Origin: Hydrangea macrophylla
Lineage: Eukaryota; Streptophyta; Magnoliopsida; Cornales; Hydrangeaceae
Assembly (NCBI GenBank): GCA_033977485.1
Contig: CM066984.1
Span: 113,639,251 to 113,703,250 of the forward strand
Reading direction: 5' to 3'
Length of the DNA stretch: 64,000 bases
The position numbers and the translations under genes are program-made. The notes below the pieces were generated by a model. That model saw only the letters and a program-made list of their open reading frames with translations, was not told the DNA's origin and did not search any database. How positions within the stretch are numbered: position 1 is the first letter of the stretch; the number at the start of each line of letters is the position of its first letter. This document shows positions 34,080-44,620 of this stretch, in pieces.

Positions 34080-35754
34080 AAAATAAGATACGTGTTGATC
34101 TCAAAAATCCTAATCCTAGCCAGTCAAAATCATGGAAAGAATAAGAGATAGTGAGGTAGAGAAAAGAAAGGAAAGAGAAAAGAAAAGGCAGAGAATAGAT
34201 GAGATTGAGAATTCTTGAGCACTTCAAAGTAGATCATTGGCACATGAACTATCTCAAGGCTTTGTGTTGTTCTTAACAAAGAAAAGAGATTAGAAATGAA
34301 AAGAGGGACTTATCAGCTTCAAAAAAAAAAAAAAAAAAAAAGACTCAAACACTAAGTGAGCCTAAAGCGATGCAGAGATATCTTTGAAAAAAAAAGAAAC
34401 AAATAAAGATTCGAAGGACTGAAATTACTTTGTGAATAGGATGGAGTATGAATAAAACATGATGAGAATTGTAAAGATTAACTGGCTAGTGAAAAGGTTA
34501 AAGAATCAACCGTCAAGTAAAAGAAAAGGAATAAAAAATAATAAAGGAAGAAATAGTTCATCATGCTATATAAGGGCTACCACAAGTGACATGCACTCCC
34601 TAGACCCAAATGGCAACATGGCTCGAAAAGCCCACCAATTCTTGAAGCCTAATTCATTCAAGACCTCCAGAGTTGATGAACTACGTTTTGACCTGATTCC
34701 CACTTGGGGATACGTAGGCAACCTGTGCGGTTCGGTCACAAACATCATTGCACCACGTGATATTTCTCTTTCAGGCCTTGGCCGAACTACTTTGGACCTG
34801 ATTCCCGCTCGGGGATAAGTAGGCGAACCTCCCAAGGTTCTCGGTCCATAAACATCCCTAAACTATAAGCATCACCCTTTTGCGCCTTTGGTTTCCTTCC
34901 TTCAAATTAGGGGCAAACTCACGTTTGCTTGGAGCCACATGTACATCGCCAAACCAATGGAAAACTTTGTTTGCTGAACACCTCATTTAATCCCAAAAGC
35001 AATGCCTCCGAGTCTTATTCAAACTAGGGGCAAACTTCGTTTGCCAAAATCCCTCTATGTCAGAAGCAAGTTCTCAAGTAATCAAGTTCGTTTTGAAAGG
35101 ATTGAAATAGAGTGCCTTTCATTCTATAAGCTAAAGCACTAATTTGAAGCACATTCTAGATGGGCAAAGAATTCGCTAAATCAAAAGGAGAAGTTTTCAA
35201 AGTTTAGATTTACCAACAAAGCACTACCATTTGTAAAATGATGAATAAATTAAAGGTGAGATGATACAGTTACTCACGATGAAAGCACATTGATTCATAA
35301 TGAATGAAGAGTTTGAGTCAGTCATTTTTGAGTAACTAGCTTTGTCAGGTCTGTCCTCCTTTGATGAGTCAATAAATGGTCTCAAATGTGTGGGTTTAAG
35401 ATGACGAATAAAGATTTGAAAGGTCTTCATAAGCATCCCAAGAGCAGTACGAATAGAGGTTTCGAACACTATCACAACATAAAGTGGCAATATAAGAAGA
35501 GTCCAATACTAGGGGCAAAGGTGACTTCTCTCTTTTGACGAAATCGATGTGTTTCTTCCAAAGGTCCGCAAATGCAGAAAATTATACTTTCTATCAGCTC
35601 CGTTCAAATTCTTTGCATCTGAAAACTCCTCAAATTTTGAAAAATTAACTCTGTGAGTCCGCGGACTCCCGAACTTTTGTGAAATCAATTCTTTGAGTCC
35701 GAATGACTCCGAATATTGAAATTTGGTTCTTTAAGCACGACGAGACTCTTGAAC

Positions 35755-36141
35755 AAGCATTAGCCCTCAATGGATGCTTCTCTTCATAAACATTAGTCCT
35801 CCATGGCAGTTTCTCTTCATCTGCATTAGCCCTCCAATGGCAGCATCATCGGTGTTAGTCCTCAATGGCAACCTTGCATTAGCCCTCAATGGCAGCATCA
35901 TCGGTGTTAGTCCTCAATGGCAACCTTGCATTAGTCCTCAATGGCAGCATTATGGGTGTTAGTCCTCAATGGCAACCTTGCATTAGTCCTCAATGGCAGC
36001 ATTATCAGTGTTAGTCCTCAATGGCAACCTTGCATTAGTCCTCAATGGCAGCATTATGGGTGTTAGTCCTCAATGGAAACCTTGCATTAGTCCTCAATGG
36101 CAGCATTATCAGTGTTAGTCCTCAATGGCAACCTTGTTCAT
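35755..36141 (+). repeat. 52-bp tandem repeat (TTAGTCCTCAATGGCA units)
   Basis: Alternating half-units TTAGTCCTCAATGGCAACC and TTAGTCCTCAATGGCAGCAT give a period of about 52 bp over roughly seven copies. Confidence 0.88.
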
Positions 36142-36367
36142 GTTAGTAATCCTCAAAAGACACCGGAGTATAAGACGCAAAGCGCATCTCAGTCTTTCGG
36201 AAAGCGTAGTTTCTAATTTGACATCGGAGTATAAGACGCGAAGCGCATCTCAGTCGATCAGATGATTCTTGGGAGACACCGGAGTATAAGCCTGTGGGCT
36301 CCCAATTCCTAAAGATTAAAGAATATTTGAGCCTGTGGGCTCCCAACTCCTGAAAATTAAAGATCTT

Positions 36368-36903
36368 GAGAATATAACGGATTTATATTCTCGGTTCTTG
36401 CAACGGATTTGCTCTAAACCCCGTCTTGAGAATATAACGAATTTATATTCTCGATCCTCGTAACAGATTTGCGGCGATCCTTTGTTTGAGAATGTGACGG
36501 ATTTACATTCTCGGTTCTTGCAACGGATTTGCTCTAACCCCCGTCTTGAGAATATAACGAATTTATATTCTCGATCCTCGTAACAGATTTACGGCGATCC
36601 TTTGTTTGAGAATGTGACGGATTTACATTCTCGGTTTTCGCAACGGATTTGCTCTAACCCCCGTCTTGAGAATATAACGAATTTATATTCTCGATCCTCG
36701 TAACAGATTTGCGGCGATCCTTTGTTTGAGAATGTGACGGATTTACATTCCCGGTTCTCGCAACGGATTTGCGTTAACCCTTGTCTTTTGAATATAACGG
36801 ATTTATATTCTCGGTTCTTGCAACGGATTTGCTCTAACCCCCGTCTTGAGAATATAACGGACTTATATTCCCGGTTTTCGCAACGGACTTGCGTCAACCC
36901 GCG
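36368..36903 (+). repeat. 60-bp tandem array of hairpins
   Basis: Nine units start every 60 bp (36368, 36428, 36488, ... 36848). Each has a 10-bp stem around CGGAT or CGAAT: GAGAATATAA/TTATATTCTC in one unit type, GAGAATGTGA/TTACATTCTC in the other. In the 5' part of the array, units alternate to give a 120-bp higher-order period. The array ends where the truncated LTR of B begins. Confidence 0.9.
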
Positions 36904-36972
36904 TTTCATGATTTAAGATGTTTGGGACCAATGGGAGTACTTTCTAAATCCCAAAAACACCCCAAGTTGGCC

Positions 36973-36980
36973 TATATAAA
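36973..36980 (+). promoter_or_regulatory. TATA box of 5' LTR of B
   Basis: TATATAAA in GGCCTATATAAACACCCC; identical word at 54138-54145 in the 3' LTR. It is retained even though the LTR is truncated, so promoter activity may persist without the upstream palindromic module. Confidence 0.7.
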
Positions 36981-38933
36981 CACCCCATTACTCCTCATTT
37001 GAGGGGGAGTCAAATGTAAGTTTTGAGAAAGTTTGGGAGAGAAAGTTGTAGAGATAAAGTTAGAGTAGAGAGAAAAGAAGCATTCTTCTTTGATTTTCAA
37101 AACAAAAGTGAGTTCTAACTTTGTTTTTTACTTCATTACTTCCATTTATTTCAACATTCAATACTCCCAACCACCATTTTATTGAGCATTCAAGAGAGTG
37201 GAAGCTTCATCCATGTCTAGTGTCAATACATATGAGTGAAACACCAACCTACAAGTTCATGCTTCATGAATATCATCTATTGATCATCATCTATTTGCTT
37301 GTTTATTTATTGTTTATCTCTTCTTACCCCATTTCTTTTTGTTTTCTTTTATTTACTTATTAGTTCATCATCATCTAAGTGATGACATGAAGTTTGGGGT
37401 GAGTGAATCCTTATGGATAGTAGCTCTTGACCTCAAAAACATGTTTGATAGATGATGATCATAACCTCAATACTTCCAAGGTATCCTTGGAATGTATTGA
37501 AGTTATGTTAAAAAATAGAATAAATCTCTCCAACAATCTTGGAGATTCTTAATGATGAGTTTGGTGTTAGTATTCTAAGTGGTCATAATCCTTATTGAGT
37601 GTTGGAAATATGTTTTCAAAACATCTATTTCAAAACCCCCCTCTCAATCCCTCTCATTTGATTTCAAGAAATAAAACTTTGTTTTCTTCAATATCTCTAA
37701 AACAATGACCCAAAACAGTGAGCTGTTCAGATTCAGAGATTTGTTTTGAATTAAATACTCAAGTTATGATGATGAAACCACTTGGAAAACCTTCCTAATA
37801 CATCATAGTTTGTCTCTAATTTTTCCCATCAATTATAGAAATATGAGAGTATTTTTTTTGGATGTGAGAAGTTCACATTCATAATCTGCCTCTGTTCTCA
37901 CAGAATGTTCATCCAACTTCTTGCACTTATTCTGGACATTTTCATCACTGTACATATACCTTTTCTATTTTTTTTTATAAAACTTGGGTGTCTTAGGAAA
38001 CTTTTGGTATATAATGGGTCATCATAAACCTTTTCTTTGATTTATGAAAAATCATACAAAATCAGTCAACAGTGCAGCTTTTGTTTCTGAGTCATGTGTA
38101 CATTCTGATTTTTTTCTTTTAATCTGTGATAGCTATTGATGTTTGGCTTTTTGGGTTATTTTCTAGACACAATAAGAATGATCTCAGATTTTTATCACAT
38201 TTTTCTAGGCACGTTTGACCTCCCATTATAATGTTGCAAAGTGCCATATGCAGTCTGTCCACTATTCACAGCAAGCACATTTCAACTTTTATTCTTTGAT
38301 TTGATGCTCATATGCATTCCAAATTAGCTCACATCTTAGGAAGTAGTTCATACTACATTTGTATATATCCCATGTTGATTTAATCCATTCATTCATGCAC
38401 ATTTTAGACTTCTAAGTCATTTTAGAAATCCATGAACACAAAACACACTACAACCTTTGCACATTTTTAGGTTCATACAATACATTCATGCAAGATTTGG
38501 GGTTTTTGTAACTCTTAATCCAAGAAGATTATAAGGAATGAACTTGATCACACGTTCATGCTTCCCCTCGATCTAATCATCCTTTCTCATCCGTCCCGGG
38601 GATTGAGAGATCTTCTTTCCTCAAAAAATAACATGCATCATTCTAGTTTGCTAAGCATATTTTGATTTCTTTAATTATTTGCTTCAAGAACAATTTATGT
38701 CCCCTTTAGATTAGGAAAACTTGATTAATTGATATATGATTAGACGATTTTTCCTAGGTTTATTTGTGTGATTTTCACTTTACATTGTATGATATTTGGC
38801 TTAGATCTTATGAATGATATCTTATCTTTTGATCTTCCAATTTCAAGTTTTCTTATGTGATGTAATATACTACAATAGTATTAATTGTCGAACCAAACAT
38901 AGTATAAGATGATTATTTGGATGCTAATTGAGG

Positions 38934-38996
38934 CCCGTCGAAAGACGGGGCGAGTTGAGGGTGTTTTAGTCGCAACAAAGGCTCCTTCCTCACTCG
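38934..38996 (+). promoter_or_regulatory. Two-stem RNA motif near the end of LTR B
   Basis: Stem 1: CCCGTC-GAAA-GACGGG (38934-38949). Stem 2: CGAGTTGAGG (38951-38960) with CCTCACTCG (38988-38996), one base bulged. The loop holds GTGTTTTAGTC and GGCTCCTT as in element A. Also present at 56099-56161. Confidence 0.82.
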
Positions 38997-39209
38997 TACC
39001 AAAACCCCGAACCAAGTTCTTTGGTTATGAAGGGCCGGTGCCCTTATCCGCTTGGGTGAGTCAAAATTAGGTTTCTTGGTTCCTTAAAGACCAAGTGGCG
39101 ACTCTGTATCTGTTTTCAACAGACCTTTCGTTTTCTTTCCTTGATTCAAATCAATTTCAAAACAATCTCAAACAAGAGAGGAGTGGTCCGAAGCCCGGTA
39201 TCCACAATC

Positions 39210-39227
39210 TGGCGACTCTGCTGGGGA
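39210..39227 (+). promoter_or_regulatory. Primer binding site of element B
   Basis: TGGCGACTCTGCTGGGGA, three bases after the LTR end; the same word as in element A. Confidence 0.88.
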
Positions 39228-39838
39228 CTTTTATTTTAAAACAAAATAATACAGAGGTTTGACTCGTAAGAAGCATCCTTAAAATCATCTTTTTACTGTG
39301 TTTGGTTCACCGCATTGCACTCTTGCATTTTCCCCCCTCCGACTGTGTCTGAAACGCGGCGCTGACATTGTTCAGGTCTTGCTGTGCCAGGGCACAAGTC
39401 ACCATTGATACTGTACCTTCCAAGGTATATCAAAAAGAGTAAAAACCTCCGTACTGTCTCCCCGACGGTATATTGGAACTCTCGTCAACGGACCCTCTTT
39501 GACTAAACCCAGCCTTTGCATATAGATTCCTGTAGAACCTTTCATAGGACTGTTCATTTATCTTTTCAGATAGGACAATGTGATATAACTGTTGTATGCC
39601 CTGACGGGATTACCTGCGCGGTGTAGACGCTTATGTGGCATAGAACAGAACCTCTTTCTTATGATTCCCAAGGCAATCACTCACATGTAGTCACATTGAG
39701 TTGACCTGCCTAAGCATCATGACAAGGATGTCTGCTCCATGCTCGCAAAGATATACACCGTAAACCTTGTTTGTCGGTCTTGAGACATAGGAGTATGAAA
39801 ACCTGCTAGAAAGTATGATCACTATAACCGTACTTACC

Positions 39839-40005
39839 AGTTTCCCGGAAACTCTGTCCGAATATCCCAGATATGACCATATTGACCAGTTTCTCCCAGA
39901 AACTCTGTTCGAATATCCCAGATATAACTACATTAACCAGTTTCTCCCAGAAACTCTATCCAAATATCCCAGATACAACCACATTGACCAGTTTCCCACA
40001 AAAAC
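39839..40005 (+). repeat. Four iterated AGTTTC/GAAACT hairpins in the leader of B
   Basis: Units of 49-51 bp (starts 39839, 39888, 39939, 39990) each hold an AGTTTC-loop-GAAACT stem followed by a CCAAATATCCCAGATA-like tail. The fourth stem is degenerate. Located about 630 nt after the LTR, between PBS and gag. Confidence 0.85.
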
Positions 40006-40396
40006 TCTGTCCAAAATTTTCGGAGTATCTCGGAAATCCATGTCATCCCTCGGTGATCATACTAGAAAGTAAGGTTAGCACACTCTGTATAGCTAGGACC
40101 TTATTTGTTTAGCTGCTATCTGTTAGAAATAGGAGCATCATATAGATTAGGGCTTACATCCGCATGTTTGTCCCATTTGCATGCACCATTCCCCATCAAT
40201 TTGCACGCACTGTTTCGAGTCGGTCCACATCACTATCTTTGTCTGCCTAAAGTCACCACTGTCAAAGATCTAATCTAGCCCTTTCAAAATCTGTCAGGTC
40301 AGTATAGATTCCCAAGGTCAGCAGTCAGGGTCTTATTCGTGGGTCAGAAGTGCGGATAATCGGTTAATCAGAATCAGTCCGACAGCCTACGTCAGC

Positions 40397-43300
40397 ATGA
40401 ATAGGGAAGAGTTGGAAAACAAGGTTACTGAATTGGGAGCGACTATAAGCCAACAATCAGACAGTCTAGCCCAAGTCCTAAAATTCATGGAAGAACTGAA
40501 GCAGCAACAGCCGCAACCTCCGCCCGAGTTTCCGCCACCAGGGTTTGAACCTCCTCTACATGAGAATAATGGGGAGGAAAACTGGTTTCAAGGGATCCCA
40601 CCGCTTACGTATGAGAAGAAGCTCCAAGAAAAATTGGACAAGGTCGATAAACTGGAAAGCGTACTCAGAAAAAGCAAGGGTATCGACGATTACATGTTGG
40701 ATCTGGAAGGCCTCTTCGAGCCTGTCAAGCTGAAACTGCCAGAGAATTTCAAAATGCCTGCCATCGATCGCTTTGATGGAACGGGAAACCCGAAAAGCCA
40801 CGTGAAGCTATGTATGAGTATCTTCCAGTCCATGGGTTGCACCCACGAGCACATCGCGATGCTATTCCCACAAACTCTGGCAAAATCTGCACTATCGTGG
40901 TTCCTAACCTTGGAAGTCTCCAAAACCCGGGCCTGGGAGGACATTGTTCGAGTCTTTGTCGATCATTACTCTTACAATCAAGAGCTGGACGTCACCGTCA
41001 GGGATTTGGAAACAACCCGGCAAAGCAACAATGAATCCTTCGCTGCATTTCTGAGCAGATGGAGGAACAAGGTAGCCCAAATGACCCACCGGCCAATCGA
41101 GAAAGAACAGGTAAGGATGCTCATCCGGAATCTGCAGCCGCTCTATCATGAGAAATTATTCTACCAGTCCATCTCCACCTTTGAGGAGTTGTTTGAAGTT
41201 GGAACCCGAATCGAAGATGCTATCAGGGAGGGGAAGATTAAAAAGGAAGACCCTCCGAGTCAGCCAAGAAGGCCCAACTACTCTCGGAATCCCCCGGATG
41301 TCAATGCCCTTAGCAGCCAACCCATGGCATACCCTCCAAGACCCTACCAACCCTCCAACCAGGCAAACCCCTCCAGCCGCCCTTTCCAGAAAAAGCCCCC
41401 TCGCAATTTTGCCAAGCTAGAAATCTCCCTCTCCTCAGCCTTGGACCGCCTCCTCAAAAAGGGCCATCTCCAACTACTCCAGTCTCGAAATACCCCACCC
41501 CCGCCTAACTGCGATATGTCCAAACGATGCGCCTACCACCAAGCCCCCGGCCATAACACCGATGACTGCATGCGCCTTCGCCATGATATCCAAGACCTTA
41601 TTGATCAGAATATCATCGAGCCGCCCCCGAAGCAGCCCCATATCACCCAAAATCCCCTACCAAACCACCAAAATGTCAACCTCATCGAGTCCAACCCTAT
41701 ACCCTTCAACCCTGCCGCTTATATCACCCCCCTAGGACAACCCTTACCCCTTATTGACATCCCAGATTCTGAGGGAATTCATCTGATCGGAGGGGAGAAT
41801 GACGAATGGCAGCAGCAGCTTAACGATGAGCAAGACTTGTTCTTCCTGGAAGAGCATGACCTAGGGGTGGTAGACCTCAAATGGTATGATCCTAACAACG
41901 AGAGTGATGCTTCCATCTGGAACGAGCCAGAAAAGCCCTTTGTGGGAACGGATTGTGATTGGTTCAAGAAGGATGGAACTGTAGAAGGGCCTACTCCTGC
42001 CGAGATTGATCATCTGACCAGGTCAGGCCGTTATTACCAGCCTCCACAGCCTGCCACCGAAGCCATCGAAAAAGGTCCAGTTAAAGACAAGGGGAAGGGC
42101 AAGATGGATGAGGTCATCGAAGAAGACAATGAGCTGATCAAGCAGCTAAAGAAAACCCAAGCGCATCTCTCGATGTGGGATATTATGGTGACATCTTATA
42201 AGCACAGGCAAGCCGTGTTAAATGCCTTGGCTGGGATTGAAGTCCCCATCGACGCCGCGCCGGAGGACATGGTAGCTTTCTTGGGTGCACTTACCCCCGA
42301 CCCCATCATTACATTCTCCGACGAGGACCTGCCGCCAGAGGGATCCGCGCACAACAAGGCGTTATACATTACTGTGGGATGTAAGGAGCAACAGGTGCCA
42401 TTTTGTCTAGTCGATACAGGTTCTGCTTTGAATGTTTGTGCCTTAAGAACTGCCACTGCTTTGGGGGTCAGTATCCTCGACATTACGCCATCTGTGCAAT
42501 CCGTGAGAGCCTATGACAACACTAGAAGAAATATGATGGGAACTGTTTCTCTCCAAATCCGGGTGGGATCTTTGGTGAGCACCGAGATTTTTCAAGTCAT
42601 GGACATACCCGCCTCGTTCAATCTGCTAATTGGGAGACCCTGGCTTCACGCCAACAAAGCTGTATCATCCACTGTGCATCAAATGATCAAGTACATTCAT
42701 GAGAGGGAGGTAAAGGTCATCCTTCGTAATAGTTGGGGAAGTGAGGCCTTCCCGAATTACGCTCCCATTTTTGAAGTCCAAATACCTGAACTGGAAGAAG
42801 GAGAAATCGGAGGATTCTTCATGGAAGAAGTTCATGTGATCGAAGACGAAGACCGATTCCCTGAGGTCCACTCCGCAGTCGTCAACATTGTCCGTAAGAT
42901 GAACTACTTCCCCGGAATGGGGTTGGGTCGGCGCCAGCAAGGAATTCGGGAATTCCTGCAGATCAGAGGACAACAAGGCACTTTCGGGTTGGGGTACAAG
43001 CCCACTGATGAGGACGTCGAGCTACAAAGGCCATGGAAGAAGAGGGTGAAGGGTCTCCCGCCATACCGCAAGACTTTAAATGGACAATTCGTCAAGGAAG
43101 GAGATGATTTCCCTTACTTCGGGTTCCCTGAACCATGGATCCATCGAACCACCGGGAGAAGGCACCCTGGGCTTGAAATCTTCGCTGACTGCGAGAGGCC
43201 CCCATATCAAGACCCGTTCTACCCCGAAGAAGTTGAAAAGACCCCAGAGGAAGACTGGTTAAAATACCTTGACACTGAGGCGATCAAGAAGATGTGGGAA

Positions 43301-44620
43301 GAATCCGCTGAAGAGAAAGAGAAGAAGAGGGCCAAGAGCCAGGATGATCAGATCAAGCCTGCTGAGGAGGGTCTGAGCAACCAGGCTGTAGAGTCATCTG
43401 TCTGTGTCTCCCAATCCCCTATTCCCCCGGAGTCTGTACTACCAATTATCGAGTCTGTACCAGAGTCGGCTGCTGTAAGCCCACCACTATCCAATGTAAT
43501 CACTTCACCTGTCATGAATGAAATGAAAGACGATTCTGCTTACTCCTCTGTGTCTAACACTTGTGAATGCACAGATCCCTCCGAGGATATCTCAATTGAA
43601 TTTAAGCAACTAATCGAAAAACCACCTGCTTATGAAATAATCGAAGATACTTTATCAGTTAACCTAGGTGAAACAGATAATCCACAAATTGTGCAAATTG
43701 GCTCAACCCTTAATAAAGAAGAAAAAGAAAAATTAACCCTCTTGCTAAAAGAGGTCAAAGATGTTTTTGCTTGGTCTTACGAAGACATGCCTGGGGTCGA
43801 TCCCGACATCGTCCAACATCATATTCCTCTCCTCCCTAATTCTAAACCTGTCAAGCAGAAACTAAGGCGCATGAGACCGGAATGGGCACTCAAGGTTAAA
43901 GAAGAGGTGGAGAAGCAGTTCAAGGCAGGGTTCATCATTGTCACCGAATACCCGGAATGGGTTGCCAACATCGTGCCAGTCCCGAAGAAGGATGGGAAAG
44001 TTCGTGTGTGCGTCGACTTTCGTGATCTAAACAAAGCCAGTCCCAAGGACGACTTCCCGCTTCCCCACATTGACGTTTTGGTAGACAACACCGCAGGACA
44101 TGAGCTACTGTCTTTCATGGATGGCTTCTCAGGGTATAATCAGATTCTAATGGCACCAGAAGATCGGGAGAAGACGACATTCACCACCCCTTGGGGAACC
44201 TACTGTTCTAGAGTAATGCCCTTCGGACTCAAGAACGCGGGGGCGACTTACCAAAGAGCTGCCACCACTCTGCTGCATGATATGATTCACAAGGAGGTAG
44301 AAGTGTACGTAGATGACATGATTGTGAAATCCAAGGACAGAGAAGGACACCTGGTAGCGCTGGAAAAGTTCTTCGAGAGGTTGCGCAAATACAAGATGAG
44401 GTTGAATCCAAAGAAATGCACTTTCGGTGTGACTTCCGGTAAACTCCTGGGTTTTCTCATCACACAAAGGGGGATAGAGGTAGATCCCTCCAAGATCAAG
44501 GCAGTCCTGGAAATGATACCACCACGGAATGAAAAAGAAGTAAGGGGGTTCCTCGGAAGAATCCAATTCATCAGCCGTTTCATCTCCAAGCTCACAACCA
44601 CGTGCGATCCTCTGTTCTGA
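40397..44620 (+). CDS. Tat Gag-protease-RT polyprotein, N-terminal part
   Basis: 1,407 codons from ATG at 40397 to an in-frame TGA at 44618-44620. Order: coiled N-terminus and Pro-rich stretch (about 1-60); Gag domain (about 120-280); zinc-binding CAYHQAPGHNTDDC (about 378-391); retropepsin with DTGS at 673-676; G-patch-like MGLGRRQQG (about 841); RT from about 1140 with YVDD at 1304-1307. This carries packaging, processing and reverse transcription of the element in cytoplasmic particles. The next codon continues in the same frame into RNase H and integrase, so the TGA splits one polyprotein. The position fits a CGA-to-TGA change, as methylated CpG decay produces, but this is inference. Apart from the stop, the frame is intact and motifs are complete. 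Confidence 0.95.
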   Translation: MNREELENKVTELGATISQQSDSLAQVLKFMEELKQQQPQPPPEFPPPGFEPPLHENNGEENWFQGIPPLTYEKKLQEKLDKVDKLESVLRKSKGIDDYMLDLEGLFEPVKLKLPENFKMPAIDRFDGTGNPKSHVKLCMSIFQSMGCTHEHIAMLFPQTLAKSALSWFLTLEVSKTRAWEDIVRVFVDHYSYNQELDVTVRDLETTRQSNNESFAAFLSRWRNKVAQMTHRPIEKEQVRMLIRNLQPLYHEKLFYQSISTFEELFEVGTRIEDAIREGKIKKEDPPSQPRRPNYSRNPPDVNALSSQPMAYPPRPYQPSNQANPSSRPFQKKPPRNFAKLEISLSSALDRLLKKGHLQLLQSRNTPPPPNCDMSKRCAYHQAPGHNTDDCMRLRHDIQDLIDQNIIEPPPKQPHITQNPLPNHQNVNLIESNPIPFNPAAYITPLGQPLPLIDIPDSEGIHLIGGENDEWQQQLNDEQDLFFLEEHDLGVVDLKWYDPNNESDASIWNEPEKPFVGTDCDWFKKDGTVEGPTPAEIDHLTRSGRYYQPPQPATEAIEKGPVKDKGKGKMDEVIEEDNELIKQLKKTQAHLSMWDIMVTSYKHRQAVLNALAGIEVPIDAAPEDMVAFLGALTPDPIITFSDEDLPPEGSAHNKALYITVGCKEQQVPFCLVDTGSALNVCALRTATALGVSILDITPSVQSVRAYDNTRRNMMGTVSLQIRVGSLVSTEIFQVMDIPASFNLLIGRPWLHANKAVSSTVHQMIKYIHEREVKVILRNSWGSEAFPNYAPIFEVQIPELEEGEIGGFFMEEVHVIEDEDRFPEVHSAVVNIVRKMNYFPGMGLGRRQQGIREFLQIRGQQGTFGLGYKPTDEDVELQRPWKKRVKGLPPYRKTLNGQFVKEGDDFPYFGFPEPWIHRTTGRRHPGLEIFADCERPPYQDPFYPEEVEKTPEEDWLKYLDTEAIKKMWEESAEEKEKKRAKSQDDQIKPAEEGLSNQAVESSVCVSQSPIPPESVLPIIESVPESAAVSPPLSNVITSPVMNEMKDDSAYSSVSNTCECTDPSEDISIEFKQLIEKPPAYEIIEDTLSVNLGETDNPQIVQIGSTLNKEEKEKLTLLLKEVKDVFAWSYEDMPGVDPDIVQHHIPLLPNSKPVKQKLRRMRPEWALKVKEEVEKQFKAGFIIVTEYPEWVANIVPVPKKDGKVRVCVDFRDLNKASPKDDFPLPHIDVLVDNTAGHELLSFMDGFSGYNQILMAPEDREKTTFTTPWGTYCSRVMPFGLKNAGATYQRAATTLLHDMIHKEVEVYVDDMIVKSKDREGHLVALEKFFERLRKYKMRLNPKKCTFGVTSGKLLGFLITQRGIEVDPSKIKAVLEMIPPRNEKEVRGFLGRIQFISRFISKLTTTCDPLF

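Larger units (their letters stand above)
31992..36903 (+). mobile_element. Internal region of element A, no gag-pol
   Basis: 4.9 kb after the PBS with no Gag or Pol frame. It contains blocks that in element B lie after pol: the GAGCTCGCTAGG...CGCCTAGGCAAAA unit twice (33929-33978, 34030-34079), the CTGATTCCC..GGGGATACGTAGGCA motif twice (34693-34720, 34798-34823) and AGGGGCAAAC words (34905, 35023). A therefore seems to be a Tat derivative with the coding part deleted. Long A runs occur at about 33980-34010 and 34321-34341. It runs into tandem arrays (35755-36903) and no 3' LTR follows; the sequence passes directly into the truncated 5' LTR of B. Confidence 0.75.
36904..39206 (+). mobile_element. 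5' LTR of element B, 5'-truncated
   Basis: Collinear with 54072-56371 of the 3' LTR, with only a small number of differences noticed by eye, so the insertion is fairly recent. The first 1,017 bp of the LTR (equivalent to 53054-54070) are missing; the hairpin array of A abuts the break. TATA box at 36973-36980; two-stem motif at 38934-38996; ends ...TATCCACA. Confidence 0.9.

Noticed and set aside
34693..34720. Possible tRNA or tRNA-like fold at GGGATACGTAGGC motifs
   Set aside because: No cloverleaf, no box A/B pair, and the copies lie in retrotransposon non-coding parts.
36368..36903. Regular 60-bp palindromic repeats resembling a CRISPR array
   Set aside because: The whole 60-bp unit repeats, with no unique spacers, and the context is a plant retrotransposon.
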